64,000 bases of DNA from Ziziphus jujuba (lineage: Eukaryota; Streptophyta; Magnoliopsida; Rosales; Rhamnaceae), in contig NC_083379.1 in assembly GCF_031755915.1 (NCBI RefSeq), forward strand, positions 28,520,001 to 28,584,000, in the 5' to 3' direction. The translations under genes and the position numbers were made by a program. Below the pieces are notes generated by a model. It did no database searches, was not told the origin of the DNA, and saw only the letters and a program-made list of their open reading frames with translations. Of the stretch, positions 9,386 to 20,600 are shown in pieces. Numbering within the stretch: the first letter of the stretch is position 1; the number at the start of each line of letters is the position of its first letter.

Positions 9386-11457
9386 ATGGTGGTTTCGAGT
9401 TCGAATCCTCATAACAAGGAGATTGCCATCAGAAGGAGGATTGCCAGCATGTAACCTCGGTCTCCTTGTATCTTTTTCTCCCTGTACGCCTATATGTGAT
9501 ACTGCAAGTCCTTTAATTTTATGATTTTTATATTTGTAATTTGGGACCCCAGTAGCAGCATCTTAATGCCTTCCAGCCCTGCAGAAAAGAAAACAAGGTC
9601 TCATCATTCTAAAGATTGAGAGATTTCAAGTTGATTTTAGTCATATACTAAGGGTTCAAAACTTCCTATATATTATATAGAATGGCTAATTTATTTTGTT
9701 ATATCATCATGTATGTAACAAGAAGAATATTTTCAAATAGATTTTGGAAAGAGAATGATTTACTGGGAAGATAACTTATTGTTGTATTGTTTTATAGTTT
9801 CAATAAACGAGAGGACGATTTTCCATCACTGAGAGAATACAATGACTACTTGGAGGAGGTGGAGGACATGAGTAGGTTCTGTGTTTTTCATTGGTTTTGT
9901 TAATGTAGAGTTATTGTTATAATTATAATTTATTATTTATTTTTTAAGAAAATTTGTTCTGTTGCAGCATTTAATCTGATTGAAGGTATAGACGTCCCTG
10001 CTATTGAAGCAAAAATTGCCAAATACCAGGAAGAAAATGCTGAACAAATAATGATTAATCGAGCCCGGAAGGTACTTGTGAAGTAATTCTTTTATTTACT
10101 TAGTTTCTAAAGTCTGTCATTTTATTCCCAGTTTAGAAGGCTTGCTCACATCACGACAAACTAAATGGGATATGAGTTCCTAATATCGAACAGGCCGAAG
10201 AGTTAGCCGCGGCTCTAGCAGCATGCAAGGGACATACTGCACAATCTGATAATGATGGGGTGAGAATGAAATTATGAATTATCATTTCTGTCTTGAATTG
10301 GTGATTTTGGTTCAATTTCTATTTGACTTAAAAGATTGATATCAGTTGGTAGTCTTTCCTTCTTTTTCTTGTTTAACCTTAGCTGGCAGAATCTCATACT
10401 CATTAGTTGTGTAAAATCATTTGGAATCACGGATGTCAAATCCAAATTGTTTCACTAATCAAATTATAGTTTCTCTTAATTGTGTATTGTGAGGTATGCA
10501 AATATCTAAAAGTCAACTGAGTATAAAAGATTTGTGCATTCAATATGCTAATAATAAGTTGATGAGAGAGTGACAAGCAAAGCAACATAAAAATCAACAA
10601 AACAACTATTTGTCCTGCCTAGAAAGATTTATGCAAATAACAAATTGCATCAAACTCATTTTTGTACAGAAATGTTATAGGAAAGTTAAAATTAAATTTA
10701 AGTTCTCTGCAAGAATAATTGGCAACCCAGCGAGTAAAGCATGACCTGAAAAAGATGCGAATTCGACATTTCATAGAATAGTGTTGCATATCTTTTCTCA
10801 TTACTGAATAAATATACAAAGAAACATGTTATAGATATGTGCCTTTTTAGGTCACTAAAACCTGATATGATCCATTAGTTGACAAAGATGGGCACCCAAA
10901 GCACAAGTTATTTTTCTGTATGGAAATTTCAGAAATATCGTTGTGCGAACATTTTCAGTCTTTTGCCCATGATCTGAATTGAAGGAACATCAGTAGTATA
11001 AAGTATCATACTGAGGTTTCTTTCATCCATCCTAGCTGTTGCATGATGTTTTTGAAGTCATTTGTTAGTTTGCTCTTATTTATACTTCTAGCTATTTTTT
11101 TGGGACTTATCTTGTAATGGGTGTATTTTTATGGAATACCCAGAAGGGGATCGAACTCTTTTCTGACTAGTATCCGATTCCTATTTGAGACAGGTACTGG
11201 GCCAAAGTTCTCAAGCTGGATTTAGTATGGGTGTGCAAGGCCAATATGCTCCTACAGTTGCAGGAGGACAACCACGACCGACTGGCATGGCCCCACAACC
11301 AATACCCCTTGGAGGGGGACCTGATATGCAAGGTTATGATGAAGAGGAAATGATGAAGCTCCGAGCAGAGAGAGGTGGAAGAGCAGGAGGTTGGAGTGTA
11401 GAATTAAGCAGGAAGAGGGCTATTGAAGAAGCCTTCAGTAGCATTTGGATATATTAG
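9386..11457 (+). CDS. MAT1: CDK-activating kinase assembly factor MAT1-like protein
   Basis: There are five coding exons: 9386-9450, 9798-9871, 9968-10071, 10194-10259 and 11194-11457. All have GT..AG borders and consistent phases, giving 190 aa. The protein matches the plant MAT1 family (Arabidopsis At4g30820 type). After the start come [20 protein letters not shown], then the MAT1 core [20 protein letters not shown] and [20 protein letters not shown], a predicted helical Glu/Ala-rich stretch, and a Gly/Pro/Gln-rich C-terminal part. MAT1 is the third subunit of the CDK-activating kinase, stabilising the CDK-cyclin H pair and linking it to TFIIH in the nucleus. No N-terminal RING finger is encoded before the core, unlike animal MAT1. 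The only upstream exon seen is too short and apparently non-coding. The last intron (10260-11193) is 934 bp. Confidence 0.88.
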
Positions 11458-11652
11458 CACGCCATTTTTCAGGATCTTTCTTATTAGACACATGGTTTCT
11501 CATGAAAGGGAGAGCTGGAGAGAACACAATGTTTTCTATTTTACCTAAATTATTACAAATGTGTAGAGATTATAGTATGTATGAGAAATGATTTATTTCT
11601 TGTTGTCATATCTCAATTGTTTTTGGGTTAATTTTTGTTTTCATATATATAT

Positions 11653-11774
11653 CGGAGAATTCTACGGTGTGGACAGTTCGCATGCAGATTCCATCCGAAG
11701 CTGATGCTTTCATCCAAAAAGCGTCAGCTTTGGTTGCGTCCGCATGTGGACCGTCCGCACCGTGGAAAGACTGT
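11653..11774. mobile_element. Foldback element / MITE-like hairpin
   Basis: 11662-11708 and 11719-11765 are imperfect inverted repeats of about 47 bp around a short loop. Outer ends are ctacggtgtgg and ccgcaccgtgg. Inner parts include gaagctgatgcttt against aaagcgtcagcttt. The pairing may extend weakly outward to about 11653 and 11774. The GC-rich stem sits inside a TA-repeat tract (tatatat on both sides), so a TA-type target duplication cannot be proved or excluded. No coding potential. Confidence 0.65.
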
Positions 11775-11927
11775 ATATATATATATATATATATTTGTTT
11801 GGACATCAAGAAATTGTACATTGCATATTACATTTCATTTTATTTTTTGGTAAATTACATTGGACATTTAGAAGCATTTTACATTGTATATGTTTTAGCT
11901 TATCTACTATATAAATATGCATGCGAG

Positions 11928-11985
11928 CATGTGTGTGTGTGTGTGTTGGGGGGGTGTGGTGGGGGGCCCGGCTCGCGCGCGCGCA
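11928..11985. repeat. Compound simple repeat (GT, G-run, CG)
   Basis: A (GT)n tract is followed by G-rich runs (ggggggg, gggggg) and a cgcgcgcgcg tract, giving a local GC peak in AT-rich DNA. The G-runs could form a quadruplex, but nothing else supports a function. Confidence 0.7.
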
Positions 11986-12004
11986 TACAATGTCTATATA
12001 TATA

Positions 12005-12109
12005 CATGTCTCTTTTTAAATGTTCATGCTTTTGGTAATTCCGTATGGGTAAAGGCCAGAGTTGTCTCATCCATGTCTCTTTTTAAATGTTCATGCTTTT
12101 GGTAATTCC
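12005..12109 (+). repeat. Perfect 38-bp direct repeat, 67-bp offset
   Basis: The 38 bases beginning catgtctctttttaaatg occur identically at 12005-12042 and 12072-12109, separated by a unique 29-bp segment. Perfect identity implies a recent local duplication. Confidence 0.9.
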
Positions 12110-13039
12110 TCTTGTTGAAGCTCCATTTAACATTAGAATAATAGCGAGACATGTATAAAGCTAACCATTTAACATTAAGAAAATATATAAAACAATAAAT
12201 ATCCAATTAAAAATACCATATTCCATTGGAACTTAAAAACCTTGATTTCTTGTAAGATGCCGAGTTATAAAGTAACATCTATATATACGTGGTCAACATC
12301 GTTTATGGATGAGATTAGGATGATCGTTTTTGAGTTTTCAATTTTTGTTTTTGATTAATAAAAACATATTTGTCAAATGTTATTGTAGTTGTTCATCTTG
12401 TATAAATTCAAAAATTTCACTTTTTACTATAAAATATGAATATCTACGACTATATTTGTTAATCATTACTCTGATCTTGAAAGGCAACAGAATAAGATTG
12501 AAATTCCGTGATGATATCCATACTAATGTATTCAAAAATAAAAAGGAAGATAACTAATAGGATGATGAAATGGTCAAAAACAGGGGATGGCACAATCTTT
12601 TAATTCCCAAGATAAATTTGATATGGGAATAAAAATCTGAGGTCCCATTTGCATATAATTGAATATTTTATCGTTATTCTTTCTAGACGCTCACAGTATC
12701 TAAGCTGAAAGGGAAGTTATAATTTACCAATAAATAAATAAATAAATTATAAATAAACAAATAAAGAGGAACATATAATAAAAGAATCAAAAGCAGGAAT
12801 CAAAAATATCAAATGATAGCGCTTACTTTCCTCCACTGCTTCTACTTCATTATCTTGAAGGAATGCCAACTCCTCCCAACACCCAGACCAAGAACACTCG
12901 CCCACACACTCCTCTCGTGGGTTTTGTATTTTCACTTCAACAGGATAGTTCCCAAGTTGAATTCCCACTTCATCTTCCTCTTACTTTTACAAATTCCAAA
13001 ATCAGTTGATTACATACAGCAATATTGCTTCTGGGTTTT

Positions 13040-15760
13040 ATGGCTTCTCTCAAAATTTCCATTTGTTTGGATGCATTTGATTCAAAAAGGTCCAGTTCCA
13101 AGGTAAGCTCTCGCTATCTTCATGTGACTAGAGCTTGTATAGTGAATTCTCTGAACAGGGTCAGTCACGCTTCACGGTTCCGTTCTGAATTGTCTGACAT
13201 TTCGGAGCTGAATCTAATTAATGATGAGACCACTTTGTCTAGGAATAATGATTTAGTACATGAGAGTCTTGTTGAGCAAAACAGAAACTTTAGACGCCAA
13301 GAAGAGAACAGGTTTTGTAGTGTAAAGAAAGAGGCTAAAAGAGATGTGGGTTCGAAATTTAGTTTGAAAAGGAATAAGTGGGAAAGGGAATTAGAGGTTT
13401 TGTTTGTAAATGATGGTGAAATGGATGTTAATTACTCTGTTATTGGGTCTGACTTGAGCTTGGAGCATTGTAATGCTATCTTGAAGCGGCTTGAAAGGTT
13501 TAGTGATAGCAAAGCTCTCAAATTCTTTCAGTGGATGAGAAGTAGCGGAAAGTTACTGGGCAATGTGAGTGCTTATAATTTAGTTTTTCGAGTGCTGGGC
13601 CGACGAGAAGATTGGGATGAAGCTGAGAGGATGTTTAGGGAAGTGAGTACTGATTTGAGTTGCGAGCTGAATTATCAGATTTTTAACACCCTTATTTATG
13701 CATGTTGTAAATTTAGGCGTGTTGAGTTGGGAGCCAAGTGGTTTAGGATGATGCTGGAACATGGGGTTGAGCCAAATATTGCAACGTTTGGTATGCTTAT
13801 GGGACTTTATCAGAAGGGTTGGAATGTTGAGGAAGCAGAGTTTACTTTTTCCCAAATGAGGAATTTTGGAATTGTTTGTCATTCTGCATACTCAGCGATG
13901 ATAACCATTTATACCCGTTTGAATTTATATGAAAAAGCAGAAGAGGTTATAGACTTCATGAGAGAAGATAAAGTGATAATGAATTTGGATAATCAGTTGG
14001 TAATGCTCAATGCTTATTGCCAGCAGGGCAAATTAGATGAGGCTGAACTTGTATTGGTCTCAATGCAAAAAGATGGTTTTGCACCCAATATTGTTGCATA
14101 CAACACATTGATAACTGGGTATGGGAAGGCATCCAAGATGGATGCTGCTCAACGGCTATTTGCATGCATTGAGAATGTTGGTTTGGAACCTGATGAAGCA
14201 ACTTACCGCTCCATGGTTGAAGGTTGGGGTCGAGCCAACAATTATAAAGAGGCATTTGGGTTCTATCAGAAGCTCAAGCAGTTAGGATACAAGCCTAACT
14301 CATCCAACCTGTACACACTCATAAACTTGCAAGCCAAACATGAGGATGAGGAGGGTGCTATCAACACTCTTGATGATATGCGGATGATTGGATGCCAGTA
14401 TTCCTCCATTCTTGGAACTCTTCTGCAAGCATACGAGAGGGCTGGAAGGATTGATAAAGTTCCTTTCCTTTTGAAGGGTTCTTTTTATCAGCACATTCTT
14501 GTCAACCAGAATTCTTGCTCCATTCTTGTCATGGCTTATGTGAAACACTGCTTGGTGGATGAAGCTATCAAAGTGATGAGGGACAAAGAATGGAAGGATC
14601 CACATTTTGAGGACAACTTATATCATTTATTAATTTGCTCATGTAAAGAGTTGGGTTATCTTGAAAATGCTGTAAAAGTATACTCTCATATGCCAAAATA
14701 TACCGACAAGCCAAACATGCACATTACGTGCACAATGATTGACATTTATAGTGTCATGGGTCTATTCAAAGAAGCAGAGAAACTATATCTGGAGTTGAAA
14801 TCTTCGGGAATTGCCTTGGACATGATTGGCTTTAGCATTGTTCTAAGAATGTATGTAAAAGCAGGATCTTTGAATGATGCTTGTGCAGTTCTAGATGCAA
14901 TGGACAAACAAAAGGGTATTGCTCCAGACATTTATCTGTTCCGCGACATGCTCCGTATATATCAACGGTGTGCTATGCATGATAAGTTATCAGATCTGTA
15001 CTATAAAATTTTGAAGAGTGGAGTGGATTGGGATCAGGAAATGTACAATTGTGTCATAAACTGCTGTGCTCATGCTTTGCCAATTGATGAGATTTCCAGG
15101 CTTTTTGATGCGATGATTCAACGTGGTTTTGTTCCTAATACAATTACCTTCAATGTCATGCTTGATCTTTATGGAAAATCCAAGCTTTTCAAGAAGGCTA
15201 GGAAGTTGTTCTGTATGGCGCAAAAATGGGGCTTGGATGATGTGATCTCTTACAATACTATGATAGCTGCGTATGGGCGAAATAAAGAGTTTGAACAGAT
15301 GTCCTCAACAGTTCAAACAATGCAATTTAAAGGATTTTCAGTTTCCCTTGAGGCATACAATTCTATGTTGGATGCTTATGGGAAAGAGAACCAAATGGAG
15401 AATTTTAGAAATGTCTTGCGGAAAATGAAGGAGTCAAGTTGTACTTCTGACCATTACACGTACAATATTATGATCAATATTTATGGACAACAAGGATGGA
15501 TTGATGAAGTTGCTGGCATTCTCACAGAATTGAAAGAAAGCGGACTCAAACCTGATCTTTTTAGCTATAACACCTTGATTAAAGCATATGGAGTTGCAGG
15601 AATGGTTGAAGATGCCGTATGTCTAGTCAAGGAAATGAGAGAAAATGGCATTGAACCTGATAGAATAACCTATGTTAATCTGATTAATGCATTGAGGAAG
15701 AATGATGAATTTCTAGAGGCAGTTAAGTGGTCCTTATGGATGAAGCAGATGGGAATGTAG
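13040..15760 (+). CDS. BFA2: P-type pentatricopeptide repeat protein, plastid-targeted (BFA2-like, At4g30825 orthologue)
   Basis: A single uninterrupted frame of 906 aa. I start at the ATG at 13040 (MASLKISICLD); the upstream TTG at 13025 is not a plausible plant start. The first ~50 residues are rich in Ser, Arg and Lys and poor in acids, like a chloroplast transit peptide. From about residue 175 to the end I count 21 degenerate 35-residue PPR motifs, for example one starting VAYNTLITGYGKASKMDAAQ. There is no DYW, E or SMR domain, so this is an RNA-binding P-class protein. The Arabidopsis protein next to MAT1, BFA2, is about the same length and is reported to be needed for accumulation of the plastid atpH/F transcript. 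Assignment rests on length, repeat layout and neighbouring MAT1. A 3' untranslated region with a 46-bp tandem duplication follows. Confidence 0.85.
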   Translation: MASLKISICLDAFDSKRSSSKVSSRYLHVTRACIVNSLNRVSHASRFRSELSDISELNLINDETTLSRNNDLVHESLVEQNRNFRRQEENRFCSVKKEAKRDVGSKFSLKRNKWERELEVLFVNDGEMDVNYSVIGSDLSLEHCNAILKRLERFSDSKALKFFQWMRSSGKLLGNVSAYNLVFRVLGRREDWDEAERMFREVSTDLSCELNYQIFNTLIYACCKFRRVELGAKWFRMMLEHGVEPNIATFGMLMGLYQKGWNVEEAEFTFSQMRNFGIVCHSAYSAMITIYTRLNLYEKAEEVIDFMREDKVIMNLDNQLVMLNAYCQQGKLDEAELVLVSMQKDGFAPNIVAYNTLITGYGKASKMDAAQRLFACIENVGLEPDEATYRSMVEGWGRANNYKEAFGFYQKLKQLGYKPNSSNLYTLINLQAKHEDEEGAINTLDDMRMIGCQYSSILGTLLQAYERAGRIDKVPFLLKGSFYQHILVNQNSCSILVMAYVKHCLVDEAIKVMRDKEWKDPHFEDNLYHLLICSCKELGYLENAVKVYSHMPKYTDKPNMHITCTMIDIYSVMGLFKEAEKLYLELKSSGIALDMIGFSIVLRMYVKAGSLNDACAVLDAMDKQKGIAPDIYLFRDMLRIYQRCAMHDKLSDLYYKILKSGVDWDQEMYNCVINCCAHALPIDEISRLFDAMIQRGFVPNTITFNVMLDLYGKSKLFKKARKLFCMAQKWGLDDVISYNTMIAAYGRNKEFEQMSSTVQTMQFKGFSVSLEAYNSMLDAYGKENQMENFRNVLRKMKESSCTSDHYTYNIMINIYGQQGWIDEVAGILTELKESGLKPDLFSYNTLIKAYGVAGMVEDAVCLVKEMRENGIEPDRITYVNLINALRKNDEFLEAVKWSLWMKQMGM

Positions 15761-17691
15761 ACTTTGCAAGGCCGACACTCATTATTTCTGCCTTTTCACT
15801 TTCGAGCCTTGCCACATAAATTCAGCCTGACTTCAGATTTTTCACTTTCGAGCCTTGCCACATAAATTCAGCCTGACTTCAGATTTGTCTCCATCTCTTC
15901 ATGGTAAACTTATATGATTATCTACTATCTTTCGCATCTTGTTAGGCATGTCAAACTGCCTTTGGTGGTTTAATTCATGGAGAAGTCAAATGGTAAACTA
16001 TAATACCAGTTTTGTTCAATCAAAGGGTCACATAGTTGAGAGATCAACTTTGTAGACTTATTGAGGAAGGGCATTTTAGGAGTTTTAGAAGATGAAAATG
16101 CAAAAACATGTGAGCACGTGCTTTTAAATAGCAGAAACCATCTTTGTCCACACTTTCAAACAAATTACAGGAATACTTTCTTTTACTTTGATATATTGAT
16201 GCACAAAGCTAAATCAGATTTTCCTTTAATCTTGAATTTGTATCTCTGTCCATTGTGAATATTATAGTGTATCCTATTTCACTTCTATACTGTACAGGCT
16301 GAATGGTTCTGCTATTTCTTTCAAAGATAGACCTCTCATTTTCCAATGCTGGTAAGTCTCTGAGTCCACATGTTCTGGACAATCAAGTAAACCCGCAGTT
16401 CTGGAAATTAGTTGGTAATTATTTAATGGTGGATAGAGGATCATGAAGGATTATCTGGTGAAATTCAAAGAGAAACACTGGAAGTTTTGCTTATTGAAGA
16501 GTGGTACCAAAGGTGAAGCTCTCGCGAGTCAATTTGCAGACACTAAAATGCCAAACCAAGGAGAGTCTTCCTGCAATTTCGTTTGCAAGTAAATAATATC
16601 GGGACACTTACCTTCTATGTTCATCACAACTCAATGTGTTGAAAAGATTCCAGTCCTGTTTGTGTTTTCCTGCTAAAGTGTGGTAACCTATTGTAGGAGC
16701 ATTATTACATTTCCTTGTTGAGTTGGAATGTTGTTTATTTTTGTATGAATATTTATGCTTACAAAAGTAAAATTCGTTGCTCTTTTCACGTTCAGTAGAA
16801 AATATTGCTATGTTCTGCTTGACAATCAATAAATTACCGTGGTTTACAGTTTATAATGTTTTTCTGCCCGTCTTTTTATTTTTTCTCAAATCATATTCCA
16901 CCTGAGGTTTTATCAAAAAGATTCAGCAAAGTTCATATGCAGTTAAAAGTCAAAGTAACAGATAGCAAATAATAATAATAATAACAATCATAATAAAAAA
17001 AAATACCAGTACCATGCTCTCACTCTCCATATCTGGTTTCATTTTGTTTGGTTTCTTTATGTAATATGCAAGAAGGAAAAAATCTCCTTCATCTTACCCA
17101 TTTTGCCCAAAGATATGAGTACAGATTATTGTTTCAGCTTATATACACGTATCACAGTAATGATCTACTCTTCTTTCTGTTGTACAACATTCGAAGACAT
17201 CGGGTTAACAGAATACAAAAATACATAAATAATTACCCCATCTTGTCTTTGTGTTGTAGTCTTTTAAATTAGCTCTCCCACAGCCCAAACGCGCCTCAAG
17301 GAGTTTGCATCTGCCCCTAATATCTGGCATCCAGAAAAGCACTCTTCATTAGAACTTTCTATTCCAAATTTCTGAAGGGAAAGTTCCTTTACTGTACATG
17401 GTCTAAGAAAGTGAGCTTGTAGTTATCCTCCAGTCTAGAATCATATAATAGACTACTGTGGATGATCTTCACAGCCCCACCAGGATCAAATTTGTGGGAA
17501 GAACCACGAGTATCCAAGTTTTCAGTCCTTCAAGCCTCCACGAGGTCAATCCGTGGTGTCTGTTTCCACTTCAACTTCTAGTCCATTTATCAAGATGAAC
17601 TCTTCCTCACTTGTAATCTCGATTGTTTTAGGGAGTAAGAAATGGACGACAATATATCTAGCTACAGAGATTCTGGTCCCATTGTTAAGGA
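15761..17691. other. Convergent intergenic region: 3' ends of the PPR and RPOTp genes
   Basis: Holds the 3' untranslated sequence of the PPR gene (probably to about 16850, where aataaa-like signals such as caatcaataaatt occur) and, on the minus strand, that of RPOTp. An AAT microsatellite lies at 16967-16990. Open frames here are short and composition-driven. I see no third gene. Confidence 0.6.
15793..15884 (+). repeat. Perfect tandem duplication of 46 bp in the PPR 3' region
   Basis: The unit beginning ttttcactttcgagcc is present at 15793-15838 and immediately again at 15839-15884 with no differences seen, starting 32 bp after the stop codon. It probably lies in the 3' untranslated region. 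Confidence 0.9.
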
Positions 17692-20600
17692 TTAGTTGAA
17701 GAAGTACGGAGACTCGAGAACCTCATGCAAGTCAAAGTCACCTCTCTCAGGAAGGGGAGGAAACTTCAATGCTGGGTATGATGCCTCAAAACCTTCCAAC
17801 AACTGGGATCAATCACAGTTATGATTATTAGAACGTTAGGTAAAAAACCCAAAAAGGAGATTAATGGAGACCACTTTTCTTTTGATGGAGTGGGAGAAAG
17901 TTCTACATTTTAACTTTATCTCTTAAAGTTTCATATAGAAATTTGGAGTTGGAAGCAATTTCACTATGAGACCTAATATTACTCTAGAGAAAATTAGCCA
18001 TAACATACTCACGTTCTCAAGTATTGGCATGCTATACAGCTCCACAAATTTTTCTCGAAGTATCTGATTCATTTGGTCCACGTCACATGCATGTGTCCAG
18101 AATGAGTCATGCACTCCTGCAAGCATATTTCAAAAATATAAATTCATTAAAACAACCGGAGATAGAGTAAGTGATATGGATTGAAGAAGTGTCTAATCAT
18201 AGCAAGAAATATAGCATGAAGGAACCAGGGCCTTGCAAGGCATTTTGAGTGCACATATAAAAAAAGATGCTAAGATTTTCAATAGGTTTTCCTTGCTTGA
18301 TGAAAACAATCGGTGTAACTTGTATATTAATTAGTGTTACTGACAGAAAAAACATATGCAATGCTGTTAACTAGTATAATCATGAAACACAGTTTAATAA
18401 TGCTTTAAAACAAGCAAACAGATAAAATTAGTTAGTCATTGTTTCACTTCATGTCAAAACTTAAAAAATAATAATAATAACAATAAATAAATAAAAATAA
18501 ATAACAAATAGAAGATGTTTCCTTCTCTACTTCAGTAATATAGAGAAAAAGGAAAATAAATATAGTCTCAACTTTCGATTTTATTATACTTTTAGCATTG
18601 GTTTTGCTTTTAATCCATAAAAATTAAACCATGTCCATTCTCAGCTTGTTCCCATTGAAGTTCTTATTGAATATCTCAATCTCCATCTAGTAGCAGAGAC
18701 AAACCTGCAAATCGTAAGCCAGCATCCCTACAGGCAAGAGCAGTCATCATCATGTGTGAACCGTCAAGTGAGTGAACAAAATTTGGAGGAAATGCAGTTC
18801 TCTGTCTTCTAACATCTACCTGTGATTAGAATTATGGAAAGTTCTATTGATTACATAAATTATATAAAGGGAAACAGATAATCCACCAAACTTAAATAAC
18901 TTAGCCTCACATCAAGTAAACATACCGAATCACCCTCTCTTTGCAAGGCCAAAACCTGAAGAGTTGTTCTTATCTGCAGCCAAAAGGTGCAGTAATTCAT
19001 TGTTAGTAAATTATAGAGAAGAAACATACTATACTAATACCAAAATAAAGTTTTAGCTCCATGCAAGGGGTTTGTAAATCCAGAAATCAGAAAAAGTCAT
19101 TGGGCGATGACCATCATTACTATTATTGCTATTTTGTATTTCCAGAAATCTTTTTGATGGATCTTGGCAAAGCAGGGATGGCACAAGGAAGAGCAACATT
19201 TTTATCAATGGATAGCCTTAAAAACACAGAACCTCAAATAAATTGCTTGGATACATAATAAAAGATGAGTTGAATAGGAAACTTGTGGTGCTGTCATGTG
19301 CTCTACTTATATTAAATACAAATTTACCATAAATAATTCTTTGGTAGCAATAAAATTTTTTTGTTCAAAAGGCTTTAAAGACAAAGATGCACTTCCATCT
19401 GGAATAACAATGTTTGTTGGTTTCTTGAAGAAAATTTGTCTGAGTGAAGAAATCAAGGATTCCAATATGTTCCAATTCAATTAGTGACCTCTCAAAAACT
19501 GTACCCAAAGGAGTTTTATTTATTTATTTTTGGTTATTGTTATTATTATTATTTTTTTCCATTTCCTATTCCATATAATGAGATCATTAATTAGTAACAT
19601 GACATAAATATTATTTTATGGTTCAAAAACAGTTTGCATATCATCTATCAGAATATCTAGTTGTAAACAGTTTAATCTCAAACTGAGTTATTCTTTTCAT
19701 TATTAGAAAATTTAATCTTCAGCAAACTGCCAGACTTACAAGATGCCTCTCAGTTTTACAGTAGGGTTGCACAACAGGAAGACCCAGAGGAGTGATCCAC
19801 CGGACGGGTCGGTTTTCTGATGCAATTACCTGCAAAACTTATAACATTCCAATCAAAATTGGAAAAAAAAATTCTCCCAGCTGTACCAATACTGTCCCTG
19901 TAATTCAATGTCCAAACAGTAGAAAAAAGGCATACCTTAGCACAATCACCAAGCCAGCTCATTATTGCACGTGCAGCTTCGAATATCTCTCCAAGGGCAG
20001 CCAATGTCACCTACGTATGGATTAGTAATTCAAATTTTAAAAAATAAATTCACAGAGACCTACTAATATCTGAGAGACATAACAGGAGGTAATGATGAAA
20101 TTGAACAGAAACACATGTATCTATGCATTCATTTGTGCATCTACAAACAAAATTATAATCAAATTCACAACTAAAATCTAAGACAATGTACGCATGAAAG
20201 TGAGTTTTGGTGTGACTGCAAAGCATATCACTATGTGTAAGCAAATATTTTGAAATTTTGCAGTCTGCATATCAACAACATGATAACCAACTAAGTATAA
20301 ATATAAGACAGTATATTATTGGACTGAATTGCATATCCAAAAAATTTGCCACATATTTTTATAAATGATGAAACTCTAAGAAAATCTCCGCTCTAAATGG
20401 TTGACCTCTTGACATAATAAAATTCGAACTTAAGGCATTTATTATGTTATTGATCTGCAATCCATCAAGCATTATGTACCACTAGGGAGGTAGTTGATTA
20501 CTTTAGCAGCATAGCAGGATGCAGAGAACAGCACTCTATCATCAGTAATGACACCCTTTTCCTCTAATCTTCTTTTTATCTGTTCACGTGCACCAACATA

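Larger units (their letters stand above)
11458..13039. other. Intergenic region between MAT1 and the PPR gene
   Basis: It contains the MAT1 3' untranslated region (to roughly 11600), a hairpin-forming insertion (11662-11765), TA, GT, G and CG simple repeats (11773-11985), a 38-bp direct repeat (12005/12072) and otherwise AT-rich DNA. The PPR leader probably starts in the less AT-rich stretch around 12830-13039. Open frames here are noise. Confidence 0.6.

Noticed and set aside
11662..11765. Hairpin as an established microRNA gene
   Set aside because: The near-complete pairing, small loop and transposon-like flanks fit a MITE better, and no known mature sequence is recognised.
11606..12206. 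Several overlapping short open frames on both strands
   Set aside because: They arise from the hairpin, simple repeats and direct repeat; no conserved protein features.
13025..13039. Upstream TTG extension of the PPR frame (five extra residues)
   Set aside because: It begins with TTG. The ATG at 13040 starts a normal transit peptide.
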